In this document: piece after piece, positions 33,366 to 43,693 of the stretch
How the letters are laid out: each line of letters begins with the position of its first letter
Numbering within the stretch: position 1 is the first letter of the stretch
Assembly (NCBI GenBank): GCA_037447655.1
Contig: JBBHKE010001167.1
Location: forward strand, 1 to 64,000
DNA length: 64,000 bases
Reading direction: 5' to 3'
Origin: Zygnema cylindricum
Taxonomy: Eukaryota > Streptophyta > Zygnematophyceae > Zygnematales > Zygnemataceae
Program-made: the position numbers and the translations under genes
Notes under the pieces: generated by a model
The model's database searches: none
What the model was told of the DNA's origin: nothing
Seen by the model: the letters and a program-made list of their open reading frames with translations, nothing else

Positions 33366-35243
33366 TCAACTATTACAAACAAAATAAACAAAACACTCCC
33401 TCCCCTTTTTCCTTTTTCTTTTCTTTTTCCTTTTATATAACTTAAGAAATATGCTCTCGTATTTAAAACAATGCATTAGATGAAATGAAATAATAATTGC
33501 ATCACACATTTCATTTAGCATCCCACTTATTATAAATCCAAGCAAAGTTTTTATCCACCTCACCTCTTTTCCATCCACACTAAATCCGATTTCCCTCTTG
33601 CAATTCAAACAGCCAGCCCCATCTCCAATCTGCAACACACATCCTGAGGCTAACCCTTTTACAGGCACACCTTCATAAATGTCATCACTCCCTTTAGTGA
33701 TGTCAAACCCATTACCCCCAAAACATGAACTTTCCTCACTCTCTCCCATGGATTTCTTTCCACTCTCACTTTCTAAATTTATTCCCAATAAATATTTATC
33801 CTCCCCTAAACCTTTCATTAAATATTCCTCTTCTCCCTTATCCTTTAAAACCCCTTCTAGTTTCACTTCTCCCCTTTCCTCGTAATCCGTTGAAGTCTCC
33901 CTTTCCGACCAGTTTTCTAATTCCAAACTACCTATAAAATTATCCTCTTTAATTTTATTTTTCCCGTTTTCACTTATTGATCCTAGTTCTGACTTTCTCA
34001 TTTCTAAGTCATACACTTTACACTCCTCCACATCCTCAAGTACCTCCTCTCTCTTAACTTCCCTTATACCTCCAAAAGCACACTGTTGCCTTCGTGGAAT
34101 TTCTGTGTACTTTTCTCTCTTCTCCATTCTACCGATGTGAAGAAGCTCCAAGATTTTTTCATCCTCTTTCTCCTCTTCCCCTTCTTCCTCCTCATTCACA
34201 CTCCAACTTCTAAGTTCTTCCAAACGAGGACACTCCTCCATATAGTGACCCGGTTTCCTACAAGCGAAGCAAACCCCTTGTTTCAAAGCTCCCCTTTCTT
34301 TTCCTCTCCCTCTCTTTCCACCGAAGTTCCGATAAGGTTTACCTTTGTCCTTCTTCCTTTCATCACGCTTCCGCTCGTCACCGCCGTTCCTCACATCACG
34401 CTTCCGCCAGTCACTACCAGCTGTAAATGCAGTCACCCTTTCACTTCCCCTACGAAGCTCCAAAGTGCTTTCTCTCACAAGAATTATTCCCATGGTAATG
34501 CTCCAAGTCCACGAGGAGACATCCATTCCCTGCATACGGTAAATGATGTCTTCGTACTCATATGGAAGCTTTATGATTAGTGTATTAATCTTTCTCTCCT
34601 CAGATTCTACATATCCCGTACTAGCAAGCTCAACATATAACCCAGCAATATCATTGCAAAACTCTATCATGCTACCGCCTTTATAAACATAGGCCTCTAT
34701 CTCTTGTCTTACTAACTGCTGCCTTTGTATAGTCTCACTCTTATAAATCTGAATTAGTGTGTCCCAAATTTCCGACGACTTGGTTAGATTTAAAAGAGTG
34801 ATAGCTATAGACTTAGACACATATCTAAGTATGAGATGTTTTGCTATAGTGTTTTTATATTCCCAATTTTTTCTATCATTTTCTTCAGTTTTTGGTTCAG
34901 TTATAACCCCCACAAGTGGAACCGTAGGCGAGAGCCTAGCTCCCCTCACCATAGGTGTCCCTTTCTCCTTCTCCCCTATTTCCCCTTCCACGGTAATGAT
35001 CTTCCCTTCACCTTCCGTTGCACCTGAACTCCGGTTGGTTTTCTGGGCAGCCCCAGATGATTCTCCATAGTGATCTCCTCCAAAGCCCGGTGGCGGACAC
35101 CTCACTTGTCCCGAAACAATTCCCCACAAGTGCTTTTCGAAAAGTAATCCCTCCATCGTAAACTCCCAATAAGTGAAGTCTGTTCCATCGAACATAGGCA
35201 CCCTAGATGGTGGGCCCATAACCTGAAATTCTATGGGCTCCAT
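33366..35243 (-). CDS. E2 Gag fused to in-frame relics of protease, RT and RNase H (625 codons, uninterrupted)
   Basis: ATG at 35243, 20 nt inside the LTR; reads MEPIEFQVMGPPSRVPMFDG through the primer site. Residues ~115-260 are the UBN2-type gag domain (LTKSSEIWDTLIQIYKSE, SMIEFCNDIAGLYVELAS). A basic KRDERKKDKGK region and the zinc knuckle CFACRKPGHYMEEC follow at ~325-340, then a Glu-rich stretch. RRQQCAFGGI matches the residues just before the protease of element D (RRQKCAYGGL), but the protease itself is gone. KYLLGINLE matches RT KYILGIQVE. FDITKGSDDIYEGVPVKG, GCVLQIGDGAGC and RWIKTLLGF match the RNase H start and WVKSLL, with the remaining catalytic positions deleted. The C-terminus is a Lys/Arg-rich tail. 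It could form particles and package RNA but has no enzymatic domain. Confidence 0.8.
   Translation of the reverse strand: MEPIEFQVMGPPSRVPMFDGTDFTYWEFTMEGLLFEKHLWGIVSGQVRCPPPGFGGDHYGESSGAAQKTNRSSGATEGEGKIITVEGEIGEKEKGTPMVRGARLSPTVPLVGVITEPKTEENDRKNWEYKNTIAKHLILRYVSKSIAITLLNLTKSSEIWDTLIQIYKSETIQRQQLVRQEIEAYVYKGGSMIEFCNDIAGLYVELASTGYVESEERKINTLIIKLPYEYEDIIYRMQGMDVSSWTWSITMGIILVRESTLELRRGSERVTAFTAGSDWRKRDVRNGGDERKRDERKKDKGKPYRNFGGKRGRGKERGALKQGVCFACRKPGHYMEECPRLEELRSWSVNEEEEGEEEKEDEKILELLHIGRMEKREKYTEIPRRQQCAFGGIREVKREEVLEDVEECKVYDLEMRKSELGSISENGKNKIKEDNFIGSLELENWSERETSTDYEERGEVKLEGVLKDKGEEEYLMKGLGEDKYLLGINLESESGKKSMGESEESSCFGGNGFDITKGSDDIYEGVPVKGLASGCVLQIGDGAGCLNCKREIGFSVDGKEVRWIKTLLGFIISGMLNEMCDAIIISFHLMHCFKYESIFLKLYKRKKKRKRKKGRECFVYFVCNS
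35209..35223 (-). promoter_or_regulatory. E2 primer-binding site
   Basis: Plus strand ggtgggcccataacc, the same anticodon-arm complement as in E1, D and C1. Confidence 0.75.
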
Positions 35244-37136
35244 TGCCACACAGAATTCGCAGGTCCAAAGGAAGCTAATCTAGATAGTGCCGACTCCAAG
35301 TTAATATAAACCCAAATGATTGACCCCTTGACAATCAGAACCCCATTACAGCTTCACCCCTGTGAAGTAAGACTCTCTGTGTGCTCAGTTTCACTACAGA
35401 ATGCAAAGTTAGAATATGAGTATAGGATAACATTCCCCACTTTGACTTTCCCTTAGAAATGCAGCCACCCAGGCAGGCAAAAACTCTGACCGACTACACC
35501 CCTGTGTAGCCTGGACTCCCCTGAGTCCGCAGCAACAAGAATCACTGAATTTGGTCAACTGAATTGATAGTTATGGCTGGCCAAAGTTTGACATTTATAC
35601 AAGGTGCTCTCTGGGAGAGGCAGCTACCTACCAAAAATATTCTAAGTTCTAAACCCCTCTCTAAACCCTCTAGTACTGAGGTACGGACCAATCACATTAC
35701 TGTATAGTACATAAAGGTACAGATGCCGGTGTACCTTTTGTACGGACATCGTACGACATGGCTCAAAAGTCAACAATTGTCCTATCTGGATTCGCTCTTG
35801 TATTCTCCGGAATTCCTGCCTCCAAATCTTATCTCTCCACGTGGCGCCAGGTCATGCCGCGTCAGAAAATGGTACCGTACAAGAAAGTACTAGTGCCGGA
35901 GTACTTTCTGTACGTACATTGTACGATGTCGCCATAGTGCGACATTTGTCACTTCCGGATTTGTTTTCTGCCGTTCCGTAAATTCCGTAATCCAGTACGT
36001 TGTTGCCACGTGTCATCCGGAGTGGCGGAGTCCGCAAACCGCCAAATTGTCCTTTCCTCGAGACCGGCGCTAACCACGGCCGTCCGATTCATATAGAGAT
36101 TAAATACGAACCGTCGAAACAAATGTCCGTACTATTTGTTTCGTCCGGTACTAATAGTACAACTGATTCTATGTTCTATAGACCGTAACCCAGTTAAATG
36201 GAATTCCCTACCTGTAACTAGATAAATATCTATCAAACCCTATATGTTCTAGCACTGGTCCTAGACTAAATGGACAAAGCTAACTCCTATGGGACGATCC
36301 ACCGACGGTAGGTACCAGGATCAATTCCTGGGTCCGTCAACTGCCTTTTTGGTAAACATACCTTTATTATCTATTCCTGTCTCTCTGGAGAGCCTAGGCA
36401 GCCATGGCTCTAGCTCCCTTTCCAGCCTTCAGTGACTACGACAAGTGTGGGGGCTTGGAGAAGGGAGTCAGGGGCAGACTGCCTCTACTCTTTTCTATCT
36501 AATAAAGACCTAGAAAATACCCAAATATCAACAATTCGGCCACGTGTCATCCGATGTGGCGATGATAACCAACCGCCGAAATCTTCTTCCGCGATCTCGG
36601 TGTTAATTCCGGCCGTCCGATTAAATTCACATTTAATCGTAGCCGTATTAAATACATGCGCGATATTCGTTTCACTAAAGAATTAAATGCGCGGTATTGG
36701 TTTCTTATCCGTATCGTAATCCGTACTTTTATATTTACTTGATATATGTCTCCCATAAACAGTTACAGTTAAATGAACTATCCTACGTATAAATGTTTCA
36801 AGTAATTATCAAACCATATAATACATAACACTACTCCTAGACTTAACGGCTAAGGCTACCGGCTACCTTTTGTCTGCCGGCCGGCAGGTACCAGGATCAA
36901 ATCCTGCCGCCGGCACATATCTTTTAGTAAATTAAACCCCTAACTAAAATATATTTTCCGGTAAACCTCTGGATAGCCTAGGTAGCCATGGCTCTAGCTC
37001 CTTCTCCAATTTCTCAGTGACTGCGACAAGTTTGAGAAGTTGGAGAGAGAAGTTAGAGGTAGACAGCCTCGGCTTCTTTCTTATTTCTATTCAGACCTAG
37101 AAAATACTTGAAAAGACCATTAATTTCTACATCGGC

Positions 37137-38520
37137 CTGCGACTTTTGACGATCCTTTGCCAGCTGGAGCGCCTTCGCCGCCTTTTCCAGGTTCCCTTGC
37201 AACGTTTTGGCAAAATCCAGAGCTGTCGCCGTAAGGCAATCCGCTACCAATAAGTTTTGTGGGAGGTTGGGCTGCACTCCATTGAGGGAGAATGGCGTAG
37301 CATTCGTGGACGAGTGCACCGCACTGTTGTACGCCACCTCAATCAATGTTAAATGGTTCAACCTATCCGTTTGGTGCACCGAGACTTAAGCCCGCAACGC
37401 CTCCTCGAAAGTCTGATTCACCCTTTCAGTGTGACCATCTGTTTGAGAGTGGTAAGCTGTGGACATGGCCAATTACGTGCCACAGAGCTCAAATAGGTTA
37501 TGCCAAAATTGGCCCACGAATTTCCGATCACGGTCGCTAACGATCCTCTTGGATTTCCGTGATGGCGGAATATCTCCTGAAAGAATAAGTCTGCGACATC
37601 TCACGCATTGGTTGTGGTTGACGTGGGTAGGAAATGGGCCATTTTCGTCAAATAATCCACGACGACGAAGATTGAGTCATAGCCCTCCTTAGTCAGCGGG
37701 AGGGCTACGATGAAATCAATCAAGATCGCCTCCTAGGGAACATATGGTATGGGAAGGGGTTGTAACAGACCTTGTTGTCCCGAATCGGATTTGTTCCAAT
37801 TGCAAGAGTCACACATCCGGACATACTCCGCAATGTCGCGAGTCATGTTCGGCCAGTAATAAGCCTCAGCGACACATGCGGTTGTTTTATCCCGCCCAAA
37901 ATATACACTGAGCAGCTCGTCATGACTCATTTTAAGTATCACATGACGTAACTCCGGATTTGTTGGAACGTAAAGTCGTGTTGTCTGACTCGGTCAGTAC
38001 AGCCACATACCATTGGCGGTTCGGATTAATACCTTCCATTGAATGAGTTCCTTCATTGTCTCGTCTTCGTCGTAAGCGGCCTTGATCGTAATTAGCCACT
38101 GCTCGTCCACTTGCACCGTCCTAGTGATTGCGCTGAGTTTCGGATCTTGCGCTCTGTCCGACGCTGCGGTGTTTTTTTTCACAGAGCTTACGTCTACATC
38201 CTGCGATGCTTGCGATCGTTGCTCTACCACTGGAGCAGCGACTCTGGGTCTTCTCGACAACTCATCCGCCAGGTTCATCTTGCCCGGCTTATACTCAATG
38301 ACAAGTTACGGACCGAAGGTTTGAAAAAACGTCATCCATCGCACTTGTTTCTTGGACAACTTCGACTGTGTTTGCAGGTACTGTAGGGCGTGGTGATCCG
38401 TGATAACTGTGATCCGCTTCCCCTGAACGTAACATTTCCAAACCTCCAGCGCATTGATGATCGCAATTGTCTCATTTTCATGGGTGGCCCAGTTAAGCTC
38501 CGCTGCCTTTAATTTTCGAC
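37137..38520 (-). pseudogene. G1 RNase H end and integrase (frameshifted)
   Basis: The RNase H tail near 38500-38280 reads ITVITDHHALQYLQTQSK. The linker follows with MNLADELSRRP (38278). The zinc-binding region is at 37942-37733 (FGRDKTTACVAEAYYWPNMT, CDSCNWNK). Core remnants [19 protein letters not shown] and [15 protein letters not shown] lie near 37725-37630, with stops after. 37379-37053 carries VAYNSAVHSSTNATPFSLNG and the helix before the copia insertion. Confidence 0.75.
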
Positions 38521-38524
38521 TGTC

Positions 38525-39610
38525 CTAGGCAATGGGTTGTAGGCCTTTTCCTTGATCCTGCATAAGGATCGATTCAATTGCCGTATCGCTGGCGTATGTA
38601 ATTATCGTCCAAGGTAAGTCCGGGTCGAGAACAGCTAACACAGGGGCGGTAACCAACCGCTCTTTTAGCGTGTGAAAAGCTCCCCCTTGCGCCGATGTCC
38701 ACTCGTAGGGCACGTCATTCTTGAGTAATTCCGTGAGTGGTGCAGCGATTTTTGCGAAACGTTCGACAAAACATCGATAGTAGGAGCATAACCCCAGAAA
38801 GCTCCGTAATTCCGTAATATTCGCCGGCTGCGGCCACTCCTTCACTGCCCTCGTTTTGTTCGGATCCACTGCGATTCTGTCCCGGCTCACCAAATGGCCC
38901 AGAAAATCAATTTTCTCTTTCAAGAAGTCACATTTACTCCTATTTGGGAACAACTTATTTTCCCGAAGGACTTGTAGGATCGTCCGTAAGTGCTTCATAT
39001 GATCCTCCAGCGTTCGGCTATACACCAAAATGTCGTCTAAAAAGACGATTACAAACGCATCCAGATATTGTCGAATGATGGAGTTCATCAGATGCATAAA
39101 AGTCGCCAGCGCATTGGTCAACCCGAACGGCATTACCCGAAACTGGAAATGGCCATACTGAGTTCTAAACGCCGTCTTTTCAACATCCTCCTCGGAATTT
39201 CTAATCTGGTGATAACCGCTCCGCAAATCTATCTTCAAAAAAAATTTAGCACCTCGAAGTCGATCCAAAAATTCGTTTATTCTCGATAAAAGGTACGCAT
39301 TCTTCACCGCTAACTTGTTTAGCGCTCGGTAGTCCACACACATACGAAAACCTCCATCTTTTTTACTTAAGAAGTGAACGGGGGCTCTATAGAGTGACTT
39401 GCTCGGTTCTATTGCTCCGGCTTCGACCAACTCCGCGAGTTGCTTTTTGAGTTCGTCGAATTCGCTGTAACTCATCTTGTACATTTGATTAGCCATGGGT
39501 ACCGCTCCGGGAACAAGCTCTTTCTTGTGGTCTACTTCGCGCTTCGGAGGTAAGCCCCCAAGGAGCTTTGCGGGAAAAACATCTACGTACTCCTCGAGAA
39601 GTTTTGTCAC
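38525..39610 (-). CDS. G1 reverse transcriptase (open fragment of pol)
   Basis: 361 codons open. Motifs in order: VHFLSKKDGGFRMCVDYRAL (fingers), KIDLRSGYHQIR with catalytic D, TAFRTQYGHFQFRVMPFGLT, and the catalytic box VFLDDILVYS (both D present). The thumb/connection LGHLVSRDRIAVDP and FLGLCSYYRCFVERFAKIAA follow, ending in the RNase H start TIITYASDTAIESILMQ. A stop falls right after LQPIA. Copies DNA from the element RNA in the cytoplasmic particle in active relatives. Confidence 0.85.
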   Translation of the reverse strand: MTKLLEEYVDVFPAKLLGGLPPKREVDHKKELVPGAVPMANQMYKMSYSEFDELKKQLAELVEAGAIEPSKSLYRAPVHFLSKKDGGFRMCVDYRALNKLAVKNAYLLSRINEFLDRLRGAKFFLKIDLRSGYHQIRNSEEDVEKTAFRTQYGHFQFRVMPFGLTNALATFMHLMNSIIRQYLDAFVIVFLDDILVYSRTLEDHMKHLRTILQVLRENKLFPNRSKCDFLKEKIDFLGHLVSRDRIAVDPNKTRAVKEWPQPANITELRSFLGLCSYYRCFVERFAKIAAPLTELLKNDVPYEWTSAQGGAFHTLKERLVTAPVLAVLDPDLPWTIITYASDTAIESILMQDQGKGLQPIA

Positions 39611-39613
39611 GAC

Positions 39614-40335
39614 TTATGGGGCCTCTTTGGAAGTCTTTCCGGTGTCGTCACTTTCTTTTGAGTCGAAGTCCATGTCCTTCTTCCTCCATTCCTCCACAAT
39701 CTCCTCCTTCGCCTCCTCCATGGGCTGGACGACCGCCATACCAATAGTTTCCCCTTTTTTGAGTGCCCTCTTAAGCTGTAAGGCCGAAAGTAAACGTCCC
39801 TCTTCCCCTCCTTTACCAGCCGCTCCCGCTTTTACCTCAAACTCTTCTTCACCTTTCTTCACTCTCATGGCGCCACTTCTCCAATCGATCGTCGGATTCC
39901 ATTTTTGTAGCCACGGCTTCCCCAATATTACCTCATGGTCCCTAAGAGGTAATACATGAAGAGTGTCGTACCATCGGAATTTTCCGATTTCGACGCATAA
40001 CCTCTGAGTACGATGTGTAATGGATAAGGAACTTCCGTCGACCAACTGTACCGACTGATGATCCTTAAGCACCACGAGAGGAAGTTTCAACCTTTTCACC
40101 GTCGCTTGTTGATGAAATTCCCCGAAGCTCCGGAGTCCACGATGAAGCCAGTTGCGCTCACTCCGATTTGACCGCGAAATGTCAAAGGGTCTCCTCCTTC
40201 ACCGGCTAACCTCATGACGTTAAGTTTCCCCTTTTTCGGACCTTCGCGTTTTGGACATTTTCGGGCCATATGGTCCGGGGAACCGCACTGGAAGCATAAG
40301 CCATTTTGCCCCCTCCGTTGGAGCTCCTCGAGGAC
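39614..40335 (-). pseudogene. G1 zinc knuckle and aspartic protease region
   Basis: In one frame the minus strand reads CFQCGSPDHMARKCP (CCHC knuckle, about 40302-40258) and later GFIVDSGASGNFI (protease active site DSG, about 40150-40112). A frame change leads to 40099-39614 with LHVLPLRDHEVILGKPWLQK, the usual segment after retroviral-type protease flaps, then a Lys/Glu-rich linker into the RT. Confidence 0.75.
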
Positions 40336-41159
40336 AAGTTGTTAGCCTTGTTCTTGATAGTTTTCTTCTTTTTCCGCAGCACGTTGACCACCTCCTTAAC
40401 CTCATATATTGCTCCCAGCTCCATGGGAGTTGGACCATCGTCTCGTCGACCTCCTCCGCCGCTGCTCGACCCATAATGATACGGTCTACGGAAGGTGAAG
40501 TCAAATGAATCGGTCCGCTCAGCAAATTGAATGATTGCCGAGAGACTAAGGGTTGTGCTTTCCCGAGCAAGCCATTGTTCCACATCCCTACGAATGGATG
40601 ATTTAAGCCCCTTGACGTAGCAATCCACAGCTTCATCCTCCGTTATCGTAGGTATTTGAACCTTGCACTCCAAAAACCGCTGCGTAAACTCCAACACCGA
40701 AGTTCGTTGCTTCAACATCGCGATCTTATCTCTTGCAGCCTTGACCGTATTGACAGGCTGCCAAGCGTCACGGAGGAATTGAATGAAGAGAGCCCAAACG
40801 GTCGGTATCTCATCATTCTCCACCAATGTCCTCCACCATGCTCCCGCTGCCCCTTTAAGAAGACCACCCGCGTAGTGAATCTTCTCACGGTCCGATTGGC
40901 TAGGAAAATTCTCGAGATAATTCGCAACGGAGAATAGCCACTTGTCCAGGTTATTGTGCATTGCAGGGTCGAACTCGCCGGGAAGTCTTAATTTCGGTCT
41001 CCTGTAGTCCCTCTCCATGCCTCCATGAGGTCGCTCACCAAGACGAGATTCCAAAGCTGCGACGGTGTTGCTCAGCTGCGCGTTCTATAATCTAACGCTT
41101 TCTAACTCCTTGAGAACTTGCGCCACCATTTCTGTAGTGGATACACCGTGTTCGTCCAT
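40212..41159 (-). pseudogene. G1 gag
   Basis: ATG at 41159 just after the PBS; one stop (TAG) about 24 codons in, then open from 41054. Contains a coiled-coil-like start, the retrotransposon gag domain (FDPAMHNNLDKWLFSVANYL, GLLKGAAGAWWRTLV, LEFTQRFLECKVQIPTI) and a Ser/Gly-Arg linker with TPMELGAIYEV. The zinc knuckle is in another frame downstream. Confidence 0.8.
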
Positions 41160-41180
41160 GCTGTCGAGTCACGGGGAAAT

Positions 41181-41192
41181 GCTACGATACCA
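41181..41192 (-). promoter_or_regulatory. G1 primer-binding site
   Basis: Minus strand tggtatcgtagc, one base after the LTR; resembles the common plant site tggtatcagagc complementary to the 3' end of initiator tRNA-Met, with two mismatches. Confidence 0.55.
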
Positions 41193-41193
41193 G

Positions 41194-41708
41194 TGTAAGA
41201 CGGACAAAAATAAACACCACAATACACCACAATACACAGCGGAAAGCTCCAAGGATCTTCCCGTAGCAACAGCAGGAGCACACAACAATGACAGACAAGG
41301 TTGCGCTTCATTACTCGGGAGGAGATTACAAGATTCAGGGCTCGCTGCGAAGGTCTACTCAAAGAATGTCCTGCTGACTAGGCCTACTTCGCTATTTAAA
41401 GTAACTTGCTGGTAGTCAACCTAGTACTGTACAACTGTACACGTGGACCTTCACGGTCAATCGAGACAAATCTCAAAATATCCTTCTATAACAATACTGT
41501 TTTATCTACATTTCGCGAAGTTGCTTAATTGCTGAGCTGCATTGCTCTGCTGCGCTACTATGGTGCTACGCTACTAAGTAGCTACGCTGCTAAGTTGCTA
41601 CGTTGCTATGTTGCGCTGTTCTGGAATCGCAGCTGCGCTGCTCTAACACCGCAACTATAGCAGCCTAGTTGCTAGCTACCAAGTACCCAACTGTGTAACC
41701 CTGTTACA
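41194..41708 (-). repeat. G1 5' LTR
   Basis: 515 bp, tgtaagacgg to ccctgttaca on the plus strand, followed by the duplication tcttc. Inner half contains gctacgctactaag repeats. Confidence 0.9.
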
Positions 41709-41713
41709 TCTTC

Positions 41714-42146
41714 AGTCGTTGCCTTCATGGTTGATGACGGTGTCAAAAGTGGATGTGTCCAAACAAAAAAAAAAAATCACCACAAAGCGCGAGGTGCAAG
41801 TCACGTCGCTTACTTTGTTAACAATTTCGAGAATGTTAGTTCAGTTTTATCACGTAGCGAAAAAAAACCTTTCACTGGCCTCGTACAATCAGTCAAAACG
41901 TTATGAGGTATGTGCACAGGGTGGCAGGCTATTGGCATAAATAAATTTGGTTACATCTAAAGCTCCAAATGGGGTTAATTCTATTACGAAAACGTCAAGC
42001 GCTTAGATAGAGTCGTGGATGCTGATATTACATCCAGTACGTATTTTGGACTTTGAATAAAACAACTTGGTTGTCTATTTTAGTGTACGACCATGTACAC
42101 TTCACCTACAGTTTCACTAAATGACAAATTTTCAGGTGGATTTAAG
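41714..42146. other. no gene seen
   Basis: Sequence between G1 and the MITE; a 73-codon ORF (41719-41940) is low complexity at its start and unrecognised. Confidence 0.4.
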
Positions 42147-42416
42147 CATAGTTCAAAAGTAGGTGAAAGTAGGCCCATACAATATGCCTATTGTATGCAA
42201 AACATACAATATGACCTTAAGACCCATATTGTATTCGGACCTATTCGGACCAATTAAAACATTCGGACCAAATATTTACACCGTCAGATTCGGACGATCG
42301 GACGGTCGCTGATCAAAGTAGCGATTTAAGAAGATCACATGAAAAGCCCATAACACAACTTATGATAAAGGCGCCGACCAAATGGCTACCATAAAAACGC
42401 CTACTTTTGAACTATG
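42147..42416. mobile_element. hAT-type MITE family M, copy 2
   Basis: 270 bp, catagttcaaaagtagg to cctacttttgaactatg, inverted relative to copies 1 and 3. The 8-bp duplication is not clear here (gatttaag and atgtgaag agree at four positions). Confidence 0.8.
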
Positions 42417-42711
42417 ATGTGAAGTGGTTCATAACCGTCCGCTGTAAAAAATCAAATTTAGCCTGCAGTCTTGATGCTGAAAGATTCGTCACCATATCGT
42501 CTGCCAGTTTATACGATTCGATCCGATGTTCTTGTCGCCACAGTTTCAAATTCGCCATGTGAGAGTTTTTCGTATCAACAGCAGATAAGCGCCCAATGGG
42601 GACTCTGGCCTCTGCGCACACCGCCCTGCGATTCCGAAAATTAGGGACGACAGTACTGCGATTTCCACAGTCTTCGCAAAGTCTCGCAATCTCCGCTTCG
42701 CCAGGGGGCAA
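42412..42711 (-). pseudogene. unrecognised ORF truncated by the MITE
   Basis: 99 codons, begins MPPGEAEIARLCEDCGNRST; two Cys pairs (C-x-x-C and a later C) and a basic, charged C-terminal half. Its stop codon TAG is supplied by the terminal inverted repeat of the MITE. The family is unknown; it may be a chance ORF or the remainder of a host exon. Confidence 0.25.
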
Positions 42712-43634
42712 AAGTGCTCATTTCAAGGCCTTTTTTTTCAACGATTGGGTCGTTTTTAACGGATTCTGATCTGGACGGTCAAAATTTTGCCCAATCATTA
42801 AAACCTGCCTCGAAGGGACCATTTTTGGCTCCTGGTGGAGCGGAGGTCTATTTGACTCGCACGATTACGCTCTGCTGACCGCAAACAGCCAAAGTAATAC
42901 GGACCACATTCGTGGCGCCGGTTTTCGTTCGTCAGTTTTGGCGTTTTGTGGCAACGAGATGCTTTAATTTTGTCGCCAATTTTCGAGGAATCATCTGAGT
43001 CGTCCGACACCCTTCGGAATACTATTTGTACAAACACCTGTGAAAGTCCTGCCAAATGTTTTTGTCGATTTTGTCGTTTCAGCTTAAAACTTTGAAGTAC
43101 CACGACAGCACGACTCTACGAGTAGGTGGAAAAGAATTGAAAGGAGGTTTAGGGCTCAGCTCAATCAGGGCACTTTTTTTTTTTTTTTTGCAAAGTCCGG
43201 TTGTAAGCACGATGTACGGAATGAACTGGGTCAAATCGTCGGATTTTGTCATTTTTCCAAATCGATCATCTCAAACCGTTAAACCGTTAAAAACCAGTAA
43301 AAATATACGAGATACGCAATAAAATGCCAAGAAACCCTAAATGTTCCTTCGTCAAACTGAACGTACTTTTTAGTGTTTTAAGCATCGGTCTTACATTTGT
43401 ACGCTACAGTACAGTACCGTACTGTACAGTATCTCGCTGTAATTATTCACACGTACCATAAGTACTATTATAATTTTCTGTACTGTATCCGTACGCTGGT
43501 ACATAGGCTTAGACCAGGTTCGGCTTGATCGAGCCGAACCAAACGGTTTTTTAATTCGGCGTAACCAAATCAAACCGCAAAACTACAGAGCCGAAATTAT
43601 AAAACCCGTTTAGTTCGGTTCCTTCCAAACAAAT
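42712..43634. other. no gene supported
   Basis: A 101-codon minus-strand ORF (42798-43103) is basic and unrecognised. A near-palindrome tacagtacagtaccgtactg lies at about 43404-43432. Otherwise nothing supportable. Confidence 0.35.
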
Positions 43635-43693
43635 ATCATCTCTGTTGCAAAACGTGCGATGGAAAGACCATCTGGGTACGGAAGGGGTAAAAC
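43635..43693 (-). repeat. LINE 3' end fragment
   Basis: Reverse complement reads taccccttccgtacccagat and the hairpin gatggtctttccatc, matching the LINE 3' UTR ends elsewhere in the window. Confidence 0.5.

Larger units (their letters stand above)
32029..36533 (-). mobile_element. non-autonomous gag-only copia element E2
   Basis: 4,505 bp, duplication attcg (32024-32028, 36534-36538). LTRs 32029-33337 and 35224-36533 (type B, about 1.31 kb). PBS 35209-35223; purine tract is the reverse complement of ctccccttattttctag at 33338. It is related to E1 but in the opposite orientation, and differs enough in the LTRs to be a distinct insertion lineage. Confidence 0.9.
21782..37131 (-). mobile_element. 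copia LTR retrotransposon D (type-A LTRs), carrying two further insertions
   Basis: Inserted in the G1 integrase with duplication tcggc (21777-21781, 37132-37136). LTRs read tga...ctctgagacctcc at one end and aatttctaca at the other. The left LTR (21782-27215) is split by E1 and the right LTR (31564-37131) by E2; each is about 1.05 kb without inserts. Without insertions the element is about 6.46 kb, a normal copia size. The primer site at 31549-31563 and a purine tract (minus strand ctagaaaataagggg) next to 27216 are both present. Confidence 0.9.
31564..37131 (-). repeat. D 5' LTR (type A), split by element E2
   Basis: Pieces 31564-32028 and 36539-37131 join across E2. Hairpin module near 36990-37060; T-arm-like module near 36872-36916. 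Confidence 0.85.
17663..41708 (-). mobile_element. gypsy LTR retrotransposon G1 (hosts the nested copia elements)
   Basis: Flanked by the 5-bp duplication tcttc (17658-17662 and 41709-41713). LTRs start TG and end CA on the right copy; the left copy's inner edge has decayed from taca to tata. Without insertions the element is about 7.36 kb. Order on the minus strand: 5' LTR, PBS, gag, protease, RT, RNase H, integrase, chromodomain, an extra ORF, 3' LTR. This is the domain order of Ty3/gypsy chromoviruses. Several frameshifts and stops make it inactive. A copia element splits the integrase C-terminal region. Confidence 0.9.

Noticed and set aside
43400-43435. Short palindrome of cagtac/gtactg words as an operator or terminator
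   Set aside because: GTAC words are common throughout this window, and nothing nearby is transcribed as far as can be seen.
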